IMG/VR virus record: IMGVR_UViG_3300035670_009774
Location: 1 to 57,558 of that record
Reading direction: 5' to 3' (one strand)
DNA from: a virus
Length of the DNA: 57,558 nt
Shown: positions 17,047 through 26,333 of the stretch, in pieces
Numbering within the stretch: position 1 is the first letter of the stretch
Layout: each line of letters starts with the position of its first letter
Translations under genes and position numbers: made by a program
The notes under the pieces: generated by a model
What the model was told of the DNA's origin: nothing
The model's input: only the letters and a program-made list of their open reading frames with translations
The model's database searches: none

Positions 17047-18489
17047 ATGAATAATAGTTTTGAATACCTGCCCCCAGAGCAGAGGAAAAAAATCTTACTA
17101 ATTTGCGATGACATTCGAGTCCACTCAGGAGTAGCAACTGTTGGTAGAGAAGTAGTAATTAATACTGCTCATCATTTTAATTGGGTAAACATTGCTGGGT
17201 CTCTTAACCACCCTGAAATAGGAAAACGTCTTGATCTTTCAAAATCAACAGATGAATCTGCAAATTTAACAGATTCCTCAGTTATCTTATACCCAGCAAA
17301 TGATTATGGTGGACCTGATATGCTCCGTCAAATTATTGAATTGGAAAAACCAGATGCTATCATGTTGATTACTGATCCTCGTTATTTCTTTTGGTTATTT
17401 TCTATGGAAAATGAAATTAGAAAAAATATTCCTATTACTTATTTAAATATTTGGGATGATTATCCGGCTCCACTTTATAATAAACCTTATTATGAAGCTT
17501 GTGATCTATTAATGGGTATTTCAAAACAAACAGTAAATATTAATAATATTGTTTTAGGTGAAAAAGCAAAAAACAAAATTGTTCGTTATGTTCCCCATGG
17601 CCTGAATGAAAAACTTATGCATCCTATTACTTCTGAGGATCCAAGTTGGGAAAATTTACAAACATTTAAAAAACAATTTTTCGAAGGAAAAGAATATGAT
17701 TTTGTTTTATTCTTCAACTCTAGAAATATTCGTCGTAAACAAATTCCTGATACCATGTTGGCTTATAAGTTTTTTATAGATCAACTTCCTGAAGAAAAAG
17801 CAAAGAAATGTTGTTTTGTACTTCATACTGAATTAGTAAGTGATCATGGAACTGATTTAGCGGCTGTACAAGAATTATTTTTAAATGAAGAAAAATATAA
17901 TGTTATTATTACAAATAGAATTTTTAACAACTATGAAATGAGTTTGTTATATAACATTACCGATGCTCAAATTCTTTTAACATCTAATGAAGGTTGGGGT
18001 TTAAGTTTAACAGAAGCTATCCTAACAGGTAATCCTATTATTGCTAATGTAACCGGAGGAATGCAAGACCAAATGAGATTTGAAGATGAAAATGGAAATT
18101 GGTTTACTCCTACTTTAGAAATTCCCTCTAATCATAACGGCACCTATAAAAAACATGGTGAATGGGCTTTCCCAGTATACCCAACAAATCGTTCAATTCA
18201 AGGTTCACCTCTAACACCTTATATTTGGGATGACAGATGTCGTCCTGAAGATGCTGCTGAGCAAATTATGGCTATTTATTCTTTATCTAAAGAAGAACGT
18301 AAAGCTAGAGGTTTAAAAGGTAGAGAATGGGCTTTAGGAGAAGCTGGATTTACTGGAAAAATTCAAGGTGAAAGAATTATAGAAGCATTTAAGGAATTAT
18401 TTAAAACTTGGAAACCAAGAGAAAAATATGAACTTATTAATGTAAATGAAGTTAAAGATAGAGTAAACACACATAAATTGTTATATTAA
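17047..18489 (+). CDS. Glycosyltransferase, GT4 family
   Basis: 480 aa, GT-B fold. The N-terminal domain begins ILLICDDIRVHSGVATVGR. The C-terminal nucleotide-binding domain carries NEGWGLSLTEAILTGNPIIA (about 317-336), the E-x7-E motif of retaining GT4 enzymes, then NVTGGMQDQM. Cytosolic, with no membrane segment. It meets the next GT4 gene in a TAATG overlap. Sugar donor unknown; GDP-mannose-derived donors from this locus are candidates. Confidence 0.87.
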   Translation: MNNSFEYLPPEQRKKILLICDDIRVHSGVATVGREVVINTAHHFNWVNIAGSLNHPEIGKRLDLSKSTDESANLTDSSVILYPANDYGGPDMLRQIIELEKPDAIMLITDPRYFFWLFSMENEIRKNIPITYLNIWDDYPAPLYNKPYYEACDLLMGISKQTVNINNIVLGEKAKNKIVRYVPHGLNEKLMHPITSEDPSWENLQTFKKQFFEGKEYDFVLFFNSRNIRRKQIPDTMLAYKFFIDQLPEEKAKKCCFVLHTELVSDHGTDLAAVQELFLNEEKYNVIITNRIFNNYEMSLLYNITDAQILLTSNEGWGLSLTEAILTGNPIIANVTGGMQDQMRFEDENGNWFTPTLEIPSNHNGTYKKHGEWAFPVYPTNRSIQGSPLTPYIWDDRCRPEDAAEQIMAIYSLSKEERKARGLKGREWALGEAGFTGKIQGERIIEAFKELFKTWKPREKYELINVNEVKDRVNTHKLLY

Positions 18490-19793
18490 TGAAACCATTA
18501 TTTATTATAAGTTCCCCTTTTGATACCTACTCAGGCTATGGAGCTCGTTCTCGAGACGTTATTAAATCTATTGTTCAATCGGGTAAATACAACGTACGTT
18601 TATTATCTCAAAGATGGGGAAACACACCCTTTGGATTTTGTAAAGATAATCCTGAATGGAAATTTTTATATGATTTAGTACTTCCTAATAATCAAATCCC
18701 AAAACAACCAGAAATTTGGGCTCAAATAACTATTCCTAGTGAATTTCATCCTGTTGGAAAATATAACATTGGATTTACAGCAGGAATTGAATCTACCATT
18801 TGTCCAGGTGATTGGGTAGAAGGATGTAATAGAATGGATTTAAATATTGTATCATCAGAACATTCTAAAAAAGTATTCCAAGAATCTCAATTTGAAAAGA
18901 GAAATAAACAAACCAATGCTTTAGAAGGTATAATAAAACTAGAAAAACCTATTGAAGTATTATTTGAAGGAGCAAATACTGAGGTTTATAAAGTAATAGA
19001 ACGTAATGAAATTAAAAATATTAATTTAAATTCCATTAAAGAAGATTTTGCATATCTGTTTGTAGGGCATTGGATGCAAGGTGAATTAGGTGAAGATCGA
19101 AAAAATGTAGGATTATTGGTTAAAGCATTTTACGAAACCTTTAAAAACAAAACTAAAAAACCAGCATTAATTCTTAAAACTTCTCAAGTAGGTTCTTCTT
19201 ATTCTGATAGAGAAGAAATTCTTAAAAAACTTAAAATTATTAGAAAATCAGTTAATTCTAAAAACTTACCAAATGTTTATTTATTACATGGTGAATTTAC
19301 TGATACTGAAATGAATGAAATTTATAATCATTCAAAAGTAAAAGCTATGGTTAGTTTAACTAAAGGTGAAGGTTTTGGCCGTCCTTTACTTGAATTCACC
19401 TTATCTAAAAAACCATTAATTACTACAGGATGGTCTGGGCAAATGGATTTTTTAAATCCTGAATTTACTAATTTAATTGGGGGTCAATTATCTAATGTTC
19501 ATCCAAGTGCTGCCAACCAATGGTTACTAGCAGATTCACAATGGTTTACTCCAGATAATGGACAGATAGGTTTTTATTTAAAAGATGTTTTTGAAAATTA
19601 TAAAAATTATATTGATAAAGCAAAACGTCAAGCTTATAAAAGCAAAAATGAATTTAGTTGGGAAAGAATGCAAGAAAAACTTAATACTCTTTTAACTCAA
19701 TCTCTTCCTAATTTCCCTGAAGAAATTGAATTAAAACTTCCTACTATTAAAAAGATTAATTTACCTAAAAAAGTTGAAATAAAAAATGGATAA
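18489..19793 (+). CDS. Glycosyltransferase, GT4 family
   Basis: 434 aa, GT-B fold. It opens FIISSPFDTYSGYGARSRDV, with a Gly-rich loop for the acceptor side. The donor-site motif is KGEGFGRPLLEFTLSKKPLI with the two glutamates spaced as in GT4, and GWSGQMDFLN follows. It pairs with the preceding GT4 as a tandem, possibly adding successive sugars. Overlaps the zinc-ribbon gene by 8 bp. Confidence 0.87.
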   Translation: MKPLFIISSPFDTYSGYGARSRDVIKSIVQSGKYNVRLLSQRWGNTPFGFCKDNPEWKFLYDLVLPNNQIPKQPEIWAQITIPSEFHPVGKYNIGFTAGIESTICPGDWVEGCNRMDLNIVSSEHSKKVFQESQFEKRNKQTNALEGIIKLEKPIEVLFEGANTEVYKVIERNEIKNINLNSIKEDFAYLFVGHWMQGELGEDRKNVGLLVKAFYETFKNKTKKPALILKTSQVGSSYSDREEILKKLKIIRKSVNSKNLPNVYLLHGEFTDTEMNEIYNHSKVKAMVSLTKGEGFGRPLLEFTLSKKPLITTGWSGQMDFLNPEFTNLIGGQLSNVHPSAANQWLLADSQWFTPDNGQIGFYLKDVFENYKNYIDKAKRQAYKSKNEFSWERMQEKLNTLLTQSLPNFPEEIELKLPTIKKINLPKKVEIKNG

Positions 19794-20241
19794 TCTAATT
19801 AATTGCTCCCGTTGTGGTTCAGATGCGTGTTACGTAGAAGAAGTGAACCAAGATATTAAAACATATTTTTGTTACGGATGTGGGTTTCAAACTAATTCTT
19901 TAATGAAAGAAGGTGAAACTTTTTATGAAGAACAGATAAATATTTTACCTGAACTTTATAAAGATTTAGTTAATAAAGATGAAAACGGAATTATGTGGAT
20001 GCCTTCTACTGTTAATTTACCTCAACAAGGAATGATATTTGCTAATGGTCCTTCTAAAACGGATTGGGGTTGGGCCGCAGTAAAAGCAGTACCTGTTTTA
20101 GAGGAAGAAAAAGAAAAATACCCTATTCCTGGCAAAAATGGAGAATTTTACGAGTGGAGAATGGATATGACTACACTTCAAATGTTTCCTGAGCGTGATT
20201 TTATAGAAGCACTTTCGTATATTGGAGTATTACCTGAATAG
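19786..20241 (+). CDS. Zinc-ribbon protein of unknown function
   Basis: 151 aa. Two CxxC knuckles, CSRCGSDAC and CYGCGF, within the first 35 residues form a treble-clef or zinc-ribbon. The rest contains GIMWMPSTVNLPQQGMIFAN and a WGWAAVKAVPV segment without catalytic residues I recognise. It is embedded in the glycosyltransferase run but may be a nucleic-acid or protein-binding factor instead. Confidence 0.65.
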   Translation: MDNLINCSRCGSDACYVEEVNQDIKTYFCYGCGFQTNSLMKEGETFYEEQINILPELYKDLVNKDENGIMWMPSTVNLPQQGMIFANGPSKTDWGWAAVKAVPVLEEEKEKYPIPGKNGEFYEWRMDMTTLQMFPERDFIEALSYIGVLPE

Positions 20242-20247
20242 TATTTT

Positions 20248-20877
20248 ATGAAAATCAGTTATGCAATCACAGTGTGTAATGAGTTTGTTGAAATTCAACG
20301 ACTCATTACATTTTTGTTAAAAAATAAAAGATCACAAGATGAAATAGTAGTTTTAGTTGATATGACTAAAAATGAACCAACATCTGAGCTATTAGGATAT
20401 TTACATAGATTAAGTAGTAGTAATTATATCCTCTTATCCGAACAAAAATTTAATGGCCATTTTGCTGATTGGAAAAATTATTTAACTAGTTTATGTAGTG
20501 GTAATTATATTTTTCAAATAGATGCTGATGAAATCCCCCATGAAAATTTAATAAATTCCCTCCCAGAATTATTAGAAGAAAATTCAATAATTGATATGCT
20601 TCGAGTTCCACGAGTAAATACAGTTGAAGGTTTAACAGAAGAACATATAAAAAAATGGGGTTGGAATGTAAATGAAAAAGGTTGGGTAAACTGGGCAGAT
20701 TGGCAAATGCGAATCTATAAAAATACTCCTGAAATTAAGTGGATAAATAAAGTTCATGAAGTATTAGATGGATTTAAAACACATGGAATGCTTCCGGTAG
20801 ATGAAGAATGGGCTTTATATCATCCAAAAACAATAGAAAAACAAGAAAAACAAAACAATTATTACGATACGTTATGA
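20248..20877 (+). CDS. Glycosyltransferase, GT2 family
   Basis: 209 aa. ISYAITVCNEFVEIQRLITF is the GT2 start, and IFQIDADEIPHENL (about 90-103) holds the D-A-D metal-binding motif, with GHFADWKNY just before it. KWINKVHEVLDG near the C-terminus is common in WaaE-like GT2 enzymes. This is a compact single-domain, cytosolic form. Its stop overlaps the next start (ATGA). Confidence 0.85.
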   Translation: MKISYAITVCNEFVEIQRLITFLLKNKRSQDEIVVLVDMTKNEPTSELLGYLHRLSSSNYILLSEQKFNGHFADWKNYLTSLCSGNYIFQIDADEIPHENLINSLPELLEENSIIDMLRVPRVNTVEGLTEEHIKKWGWNVNEKGWVNWADWQMRIYKNTPEIKWINKVHEVLDGFKTHGMLPVDEEWALYHPKTIEKQEKQNNYYDTL

Positions 20878-21278
20878 GTGAAAGAAAATATTTACCTACA
20901 CTAAGTGAATTGATTGATCGTTTATCAATCACCCAATTAAAAGAAGTATTCATTACTGATCACAAATCAGAATATGCTGCTGAAATTGCTGATATTGTTC
21001 ATGATATCCAATTACATTTAAATGAATGTAAAGAACCAATTACTGCTGAAACTATTAGAGCAATTGTAGTTTTATCCCAAATGAATCTTCATATTTGGCA
21101 CAATGAATCAAATGTTAGAAGTGGAAAATCAGGACCAAATGCATTAGCATTAACTCATGGATTAAATGGTATTCGTAATACTGCTAAAAACCAGATCCAA
21201 GAAATAATGGGGGGTCGTAAAGATTATAAAATTGATTGTTTAGCAGCAGATTTTAAAGATTGGGAAATATCATGGTAA
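20874..21278 (+). CDS. Conserved helical protein of unknown function
   Basis: 134 aa, start chosen at the ATGA overlap with the GT2 gene rather than a start 66 bp further upstream. All-alpha, with LSELIDRLSITQLKEVFI and ITAETIRAIVVLSQMNLHIW; the C-terminus contains HGLNGIRNTAKNQI. I think the same pattern occurs near sugar genes in other phages and bacteria, but no function is known to me. It overlaps the downstream epimerase by 7 bp. Confidence 0.7.
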   Translation: MSERKYLPTLSELIDRLSITQLKEVFITDHKSEYAAEIADIVHDIQLHLNECKEPITAETIRAIVVLSQMNLHIWHNESNVRSGKSGPNALALTHGLNGIRNTAKNQIQEIMGGRKDYKIDCLAADFKDWEISW

Positions 21279-22177
21279 AAAAAGTATTAATAATTGGTGG
21301 TAACGGATATATCGGTTCTAGATTATATAGTCACCTTGTAAATTTAGGATATAACGTTACTAATATAGATTTAGGATGGTTTGGTATTACCCATACAGAT
21401 GCAATTCAAAAAGACTATAGAGATTTAACAAAAGACGAATTAAGTGAATACACACATATTATTCTTTTAGCAGGTCATTCAAGTGTTTCTATGTGTGGAG
21501 GTGAATTAACATCTTGTTTTAACAATAATGTTTATAATTTTGTAAATTTATTAGATAAGATAGATGATAATCAAACTTTAATTTATTCAAGCACACTTGC
21601 TGTATATGGAAATAATCCTAAATTAGTAACAGAGGAAGATCCAATTAAAAAAGCATTAAACGTTTATGATTATACTAAAATAGCTAGAGAAAATATTGCT
21701 GATCTTTATCCTAATAAAAAATTAGTAGGATTAAGATTTGGTTCTGTATCTGGATTTTCATCTAATTTTAGAAATGAAAATCTATTAAATTCATTAACCA
21801 TGTCTTCAGTAAATAAACTTCCACTTACAATTTCTAATGGAGATGCTTATAGATCTGTTTTAGGTTTAAATGATTTATGTCGTGCTATAGATAAAATCAT
21901 AGAAGTAGATATTATTAAAAACAAAATCTACAATTTAACCTCAGTAAGTGATAAAATTATTAATTTTGGTTACGAAGTTAAACGTTTAACAGATTCTGAA
22001 TTAATAGTTAATGATTCTTTTAAAACAGATTACAGTTTTAATTGCTCGGCTGAGTTGTTTGAAAAAGATTATAATTTTAAGTTTGGAGATACTATAGAAT
22101 CTATATATAATGACATCATTATAAATTACGATAATATATTATTTAATACTAAACGAGAAAAAGTAACATATGAATAG
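21272..22177 (+). CDS. NAD-dependent epimerase/dehydratase (extended SDR)
   Basis: 301 aa from ATG at 21272; a TTG 12 bp upstream is less likely. The Rossmann motif is IIGGNGYIGSRL, and the catalytic pair is Y-D-Y-T-K (about 135-139) with SSTLAVYGNN before it supplying the active-site Ser. Likely a nucleotide-sugar 4-epimerase or 4-reductase. It is coupled to the C-methyltransferase gene (8-bp overlap), so both may act on the same keto-sugar. Confidence 0.82.
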   Translation: MVKKVLIIGGNGYIGSRLYSHLVNLGYNVTNIDLGWFGITHTDAIQKDYRDLTKDELSEYTHIILLAGHSSVSMCGGELTSCFNNNVYNFVNLLDKIDDNQTLIYSSTLAVYGNNPKLVTEEDPIKKALNVYDYTKIARENIADLYPNKKLVGLRFGSVSGFSSNFRNENLLNSLTMSSVNKLPLTISNGDAYRSVLGLNDLCRAIDKIIEVDIIKNKIYNLTSVSDKIINFGYEVKRLTDSELIVNDSFKTDYSFNCSAELFEKDYNFKFGDTIESIYNDIIINYDNILFNTKREKVTYE

Positions 22178-23387
22178 AAATACATGTAGAAGTTGTGAAA
22201 GTACTAACTTAAAACCAGTAGTTTCATTAGGTTTATCACCATTAGCAAATAATTTATTAAATTCTAATACTGAAGAAGATAAATTGTATCCTTTAGAAAT
22301 GGTAATATGTTCTGATTGTCATAATTGTCAACTTTCATATTCTGTTCCTTCTGAGGAAATGTTTGATCATTATTTGTATGTTTCTTCAACAGCACAAAGT
22401 TTTAGAGATCATTTTCAAAAGGCATCATTACAATATATTAAAGAGTTTAATTTAAATGATAATTCATTAGTAATAGATATTGGTTCCAATGATGGTATTG
22501 CTTTAGTACCATTGAAAGAAAAAAATATTAAAGTACTAGGAGTAGAACCTGCAAAAAATATTAGTGCAATTGCCTTAGAAAAAGGAATCCCAACAATTAA
22601 CAATTATTTCACCTCAGAAATTGCGGATACAATTCTTCAAGATTATGGTTATGCAGATGTAGTAACAGCATCTAATGTATTTGCTCATGCAGATGGTTTA
22701 AAAGAAATAGCAAATTCCGCATTTAAAATTTTAAAAAACGAAGGAACTTTTATTGTTGAAGTTCAGTATTTGTTAGATACTATTAATGATTTAACATTCG
22801 ATAACATATATCATGAACACGTTAATTATTGGAGTGTAACGTCTATAGTTAATTTCTTTAATAATCTTGGATACAACGTTGTTAAAGTAGAACATATTGA
22901 TACACACGGTGGTTCAATTAGGGTATATGTTCAAAATCAAGGATATAAAATTGATTCTAGCGTAGGATTATTCCTTAATAAAGAAGATGATTTTGGTTTA
23001 ACAAATTATGATACTTATTTAGGTTTTGCTAAACGTGTAGAACAAATAAAAACTAATGTTTTAAAAAATATTAAAGCATTAAAATATCAAAATTTAACCC
23101 TTGTTGGATATGGATCCCCAGCGAAGGCAACAACTTCCTTAAATTATTTTGGTATTACTTCAAACGAAATATCTTATATTGTTGAAGATAATCCTTTAAA
23201 ACATAGTAAACTCCTCCCAGGAGTAAGAATTCCAATTTATTCTAAAGAAAAAATCTATGAAAACCTTCCAGATGTAATTATTGTTATGGCTTGGAATTTC
23301 TTTGAATATATTAAACAAAACAATCAAGATTTAATAGATAAAGGAGTTAAATTTATTAGTATTAAAGATCTTCAGAATGAAAATTAA
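22170..23387 (+). CDS. Nucleotide-sugar C-methyltransferase (TylC3/Methyltransf_13-14 type)
   Basis: 405 aa. An N-terminal zinc domain has CRSCES and CSDCHNC, the SAM domain has VIDIGSNDGIAL (about 92-103) with VLGVEP, and the active-site segment FDNIYHEHVNYWS (about 211-223) carries the His residues of C-3 methyltransferases. The C-terminal domain (LVGYGSPAKATTSLNYFG) is a second Rossmann-like fold. The order is that of 4-ketosugar C-methyltransferases, which make branched sugars such as mycarose. It suggests the product glycan carries a C-methyl branch. Confidence 0.85.
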   Translation: MNRNTCRSCESTNLKPVVSLGLSPLANNLLNSNTEEDKLYPLEMVICSDCHNCQLSYSVPSEEMFDHYLYVSSTAQSFRDHFQKASLQYIKEFNLNDNSLVIDIGSNDGIALVPLKEKNIKVLGVEPAKNISAIALEKGIPTINNYFTSEIADTILQDYGYADVVTASNVFAHADGLKEIANSAFKILKNEGTFIVEVQYLLDTINDLTFDNIYHEHVNYWSVTSIVNFFNNLGYNVVKVEHIDTHGGSIRVYVQNQGYKIDSSVGLFLNKEDDFGLTNYDTYLGFAKRVEQIKTNVLKNIKALKYQNLTLVGYGSPAKATTSLNYFGITSNEISYIVEDNPLKHSKLLPGVRIPIYSKEKIYENLPDVIIVMAWNFFEYIKQNNQDLIDKGVKFISIKDLQNEN

Positions 23388-24294
23388 GATTACATACCAT
23401 ATAATGCCTTGGGAGATTGATTTTGCATTAATATCTTTTTTACAATTAAAAAAATCCAAATATCATATTGATCCTACAGTTGATGTTAAAATCACCGCTG
23501 TATTAAACATGTCTGACTATTTAATTGATTGGGATAATACAAAATTGCCAAAAGAATTATTTAAACAAAAATTCAAAGATTTAGGAGTTTTATTAAAAGA
23601 TTATGAATATGATCCTGTTATAATTGAAGGCCCAGAACAATATGGAATCCTAGATATGCAGAAAAATAGCTATGAACCTGATGTTGATTATTATATTAAT
23701 ATAACTCAGGATATGTATTTTAGTGAAACTTTATTATCTAATTTAATTGAAGCTACTAAATTAATAAAAAATAAATATTTTGTTATTACCCCTGAAATAT
23801 ATAAAATGTGGGATAATACTTGGGATGAAATTGTAAATGAAAAATACCTAAGTGTTCCTTATAATGATTGGGATAAAGCAGATATTTTTGATATTAGACA
23901 TGATTTAAAAACCTCAGATGATGAATTGTATTTGTATCCTACAAAACGAAGTAAATGGGCTTGGTGGTTAGATTTATATAGTAAAGCATTTTATGAAGAA
24001 TTTGCTCCTGTTCAAGATGATATGAAAGGATACGGTGCTTGGGATTTTTATACATTACTGTTAACAGAACAAGCTAAATCTAGAGGAGCAGATTTTCAAC
24101 AATATGTTTTAAAAGGTCAAACAATATTTGAATATCCTATAGGTTCTTTAAAAGAAAGAGGGTTTACTGGGTATTATAAGGATTATTTTAGTATTAAGGT
24201 TAATGCTTTAGATCAAAGAAAAGTATTTGAAAGTAAAATGGCTCAATACTTACAACATGGAATTAAAGAATTAGAATTAAAAAATATAATATAA
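23377..24294 (+). CDS. Putative GT-A glycosyltransferase
   Basis: 305 aa, overlapping the methyltransferase by 11 bp. The pattern YHIMPWEIDFALISFLQLKK, the stretch DVDYYINITQDMYFSE and the acidic WDFYTLLLTEQAKSRGADF late in the protein are consistent with a GT-A-like fold. No clear DxD is seen. Context among glycosyltransferases is the main argument. Confidence 0.5.
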   Translation: MKIKITYHIMPWEIDFALISFLQLKKSKYHIDPTVDVKITAVLNMSDYLIDWDNTKLPKELFKQKFKDLGVLLKDYEYDPVIIEGPEQYGILDMQKNSYEPDVDYYINITQDMYFSETLLSNLIEATKLIKNKYFVITPEIYKMWDNTWDEIVNEKYLSVPYNDWDKADIFDIRHDLKTSDDELYLYPTKRSKWAWWLDLYSKAFYEEFAPVQDDMKGYGAWDFYTLLLTEQAKSRGADFQQYVLKGQTIFEYPIGSLKERGFTGYYKDYFSIKVNALDQRKVFESKMAQYLQHGIKELELKNII

Positions 24295-25178
24295 TGGATA
24301 TAATTGCTAACTTTAGAGATCCTAATACTGATCCTTATTTATTATTTATTAAAGAAAAATATAAAGATAAACCTTTTACTTTTTGGTATGATAAATTACC
24401 TAATAATTTTCATGAATTACAATTAAATCCTTATAATTTTTTATTTCTTCATGAACCCGATGAATTTTTTAGTTTTCACACTAATACTTTAAATTTAAAT
24501 AATTATTTTACAGCTATATTAACTTGGAACGAATCCCTATTAAATCAGATGGATAATGCTGTTAATTTTACTTATAATGGGCAAACTTTAGATTTTGATT
24601 ATATTAATAATATTAAACCTAAAGAATTTAATATTTCTTTTTTGTGTGGAACTAAAAGTTTAGTTGAAGGACATGTTTTGAGACAAAATGTTTATAAATT
24701 AAAAGATAAAATTACTATTCCTAATAAATGGTATTATGTTTTAGAAGATTATGATCCACAAACAAACTCACGCCCAGGTTATGCAGAATATTCAAAAGAT
24801 TTATCCCATATACCTCAAGGAGTAGATCCTGTTGGTTTTGGTAGAAGAGTTTTATTTGATAATTCTATGTTTAATGTGGTCATAGAAAATGTAAATTATA
24901 ACAACTGGTACAATAAAATAGGAGATGCATTTTTATCTAAAACTATTCCAATTTATTGGGGATGCTCAAATATAAGTGAGTTTGGTTATGATGAAAAAGG
25001 TATTGTTAGATTTAAAACAACTGAAGAACTGTTAGATATAATTAATAATTTAACTCCTGAAGTATACAATCAAATGCTTCCTTACATAGAGTATAATTAT
25101 GAATTAGCTAAACAGGATACTTTTGAAAACAATATAAGTCAATTTTTTGATAGTTTTATAGAATTAAACAATTTATGA
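24294..25178 (+). CDS. Glycosyltransferase, GT10 (fucosyltransferase)-like
   Basis: 294 aa. The C-terminal half has the GT10 donor-site pattern: RRVLFDNSMFNVVIENVNYN, then GDAFLSKTIPIYWGCSNISE, equivalent to the alpha-1,3-fucosyltransferase IEN...K..DA...G.IPIYWG block. The family uses GDP-fucose or related GDP-6-deoxy-sugars. The locus encodes GDP-mannose 4,6-dehydratase and SDR reductases, so the GDP-6-deoxysugar made here is a natural donor. Overlaps the next gene by 4 bp. Confidence 0.75.
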   Translation: MDIIANFRDPNTDPYLLFIKEKYKDKPFTFWYDKLPNNFHELQLNPYNFLFLHEPDEFFSFHTNTLNLNNYFTAILTWNESLLNQMDNAVNFTYNGQTLDFDYINNIKPKEFNISFLCGTKSLVEGHVLRQNVYKLKDKITIPNKWYYVLEDYDPQTNSRPGYAEYSKDLSHIPQGVDPVGFGRRVLFDNSMFNVVIENVNYNNWYNKIGDAFLSKTIPIYWGCSNISEFGYDEKGIVRFKTTEELLDIINNLTPEVYNQMLPYIEYNYELAKQDTFENNISQFFDSFIELNNL

Positions 25179-25666
25179 AAATCACAACCCACCCAGACGT
25201 AAAAATTTACACACATGATGTTTATTATGATTTTAGAGGAGAATTATGGACCGTATGGAAACAAGATGAATTTAATCCTCAATTAAATTTTAATCATGAT
25301 AAAGTATCTACTTCTAGAAAACATGTTTTAAGAGGTATTCATGGTGATAGTAAATCTTGGAAATTAATTGAATGTCTATATGGTGAACTTTATTTTGTAG
25401 TAGTTGATAATAGACCTGAATCACCTAATTATAAAAACTGGACTAGTATGATGCTCTCAGATAAAACTAGACAATCAGTTTTATTACCTCCTGGATTTGG
25501 AAACGGATTTTGTGTAATGAGTGATCATTCTATATTTCATTACAAATGGTCTTATCCAGGTGAATATCCTGATGTTAAAGATCAATTTACACTTAAATGG
25601 AACGACCCTGAATTAGGAATTGAATGGCCTATTAACAACCCTATTTTACAGGGACGTGATAAATAA
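25175..25666 (+). CDS. RmlC-like sugar 3,5-epimerase (cupin)
   Basis: 163 aa. Motifs follow dTDP-4-keto-6-deoxyglucose 3,5-epimerase: DFRGELWTVW, STSRKHVLRGIHGDS with the catalytic His, LYGELYFVVVDNR, and LLPPGFGNGFCVM. Shorter than cellular RmlC (about 180 aa). In this GDP-sugar locus it may act on a GDP-4-keto-sugar. Also possible is a 3-epimerase only. Confidence 0.83.
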   Translation: MKITTHPDVKIYTHDVYYDFRGELWTVWKQDEFNPQLNFNHDKVSTSRKHVLRGIHGDSKSWKLIECLYGELYFVVVDNRPESPNYKNWTSMMLSDKTRQSVLLPPGFGNGFCVMSDHSIFHYKWSYPGEYPDVKDQFTLKWNDPELGIEWPINNPILQGRDK

Positions 25667-25698
25667 CTTGGAAACCCAAATAATTTTAATTAAATTAG
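25667..25698 (+). promoter_or_regulatory. Promoter-like site for the TPP enzyme genes
   Basis: CTTG (25667-25670), a 20-bp gap, then TAAATTAG (25691-25698), 5 bp before the ATG at 25703. The spacer TTGGAAACCCAAATAATT is nearly repeated at 33210-33227. Confidence 0.45.
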
Positions 25699-25702
25699 TA
25701 AT

Positions 25703-26329
25703 ATGAATATACCGAAACATTACACCAAAGTTCGAGATGTAAACATTACACCTGAAGAACTTATAGCCTTTGAAGATAGAGTAAAAGATGCTTATGAAGC
25801 TGGACAAATTAAAGGACCTGTCCATTTATCTAAAAATAACGAAGAACAACTAATTAATCTCTTCCAATACATTCACCCAGATGATTGGGTTTTTTCAGCT
25901 TGGAGAAATCACTATCATGCTTTACTACATGGAGTTGATTCTGAAAAATTGTTTGAATGGATTAGTGAAGGTAGAAGTATGGGAACAAATAATTTAAAAC
26001 CTAATTTCTATGCTTCATCTATTGTAGGAGGTATTGTCCCTTTATCTTTAGGTGCTGCTATGGGTTTAAAACGTTCTAATTCTCCTCGTCGTGTTTGGTG
26101 CTTTATTGGAGATATGACAATGGAAACAGGAGTATTCCATGAAGCATATAAATACTCCCAAAACTTTAATCTTCCACTTCAGTTTGTAGTTGAAGATAAT
26201 AATTTAAGTGTTCATACACCAACAGATGTAGCCTGGGGTAAACGAATGGATGCTCCAGAAAATGTAATTTACTATCAATATAAAATGTCTTATCCACACC
26301 ATGGAACAGGCAAATGGGTTAACTTTTAA
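25703..26329 (+). CDS. Thiamine-diphosphate enzyme, alpha (PP-domain) subunit
   Basis: 208 aa. It has the TPP pyrophosphate/metal motif GDMTMETG (from G136) through N166-N167, i.e. GDx about 27 residues before NN, and ASSIVGGIVPLSLGAAMGLK before it, as in E1-alpha and the N-terminal half of transketolase. It is about 100 residues shorter than dehydrogenase E1-alpha. With the beta-like protein encoded 4 bp downstream it should form one active site that transfers or releases a two-carbon unit. Its place beside the ColD-like enzyme suggests a sugar-branching reaction. Confidence 0.82.
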   Translation: MNIPKHYTKVRDVNITPEELIAFEDRVKDAYEAGQIKGPVHLSKNNEEQLINLFQYIHPDDWVFSAWRNHYHALLHGVDSEKLFEWISEGRSMGTNNLKPNFYASSIVGGIVPLSLGAAMGLKRSNSPRRVWCFIGDMTMETGVFHEAYKYSQNFNLPLQFVVEDNNLSVHTPTDVAWGKRMDAPENVIYYQYKMSYPHHGTGKWVNF

Positions 26330-26333
26330 TAAT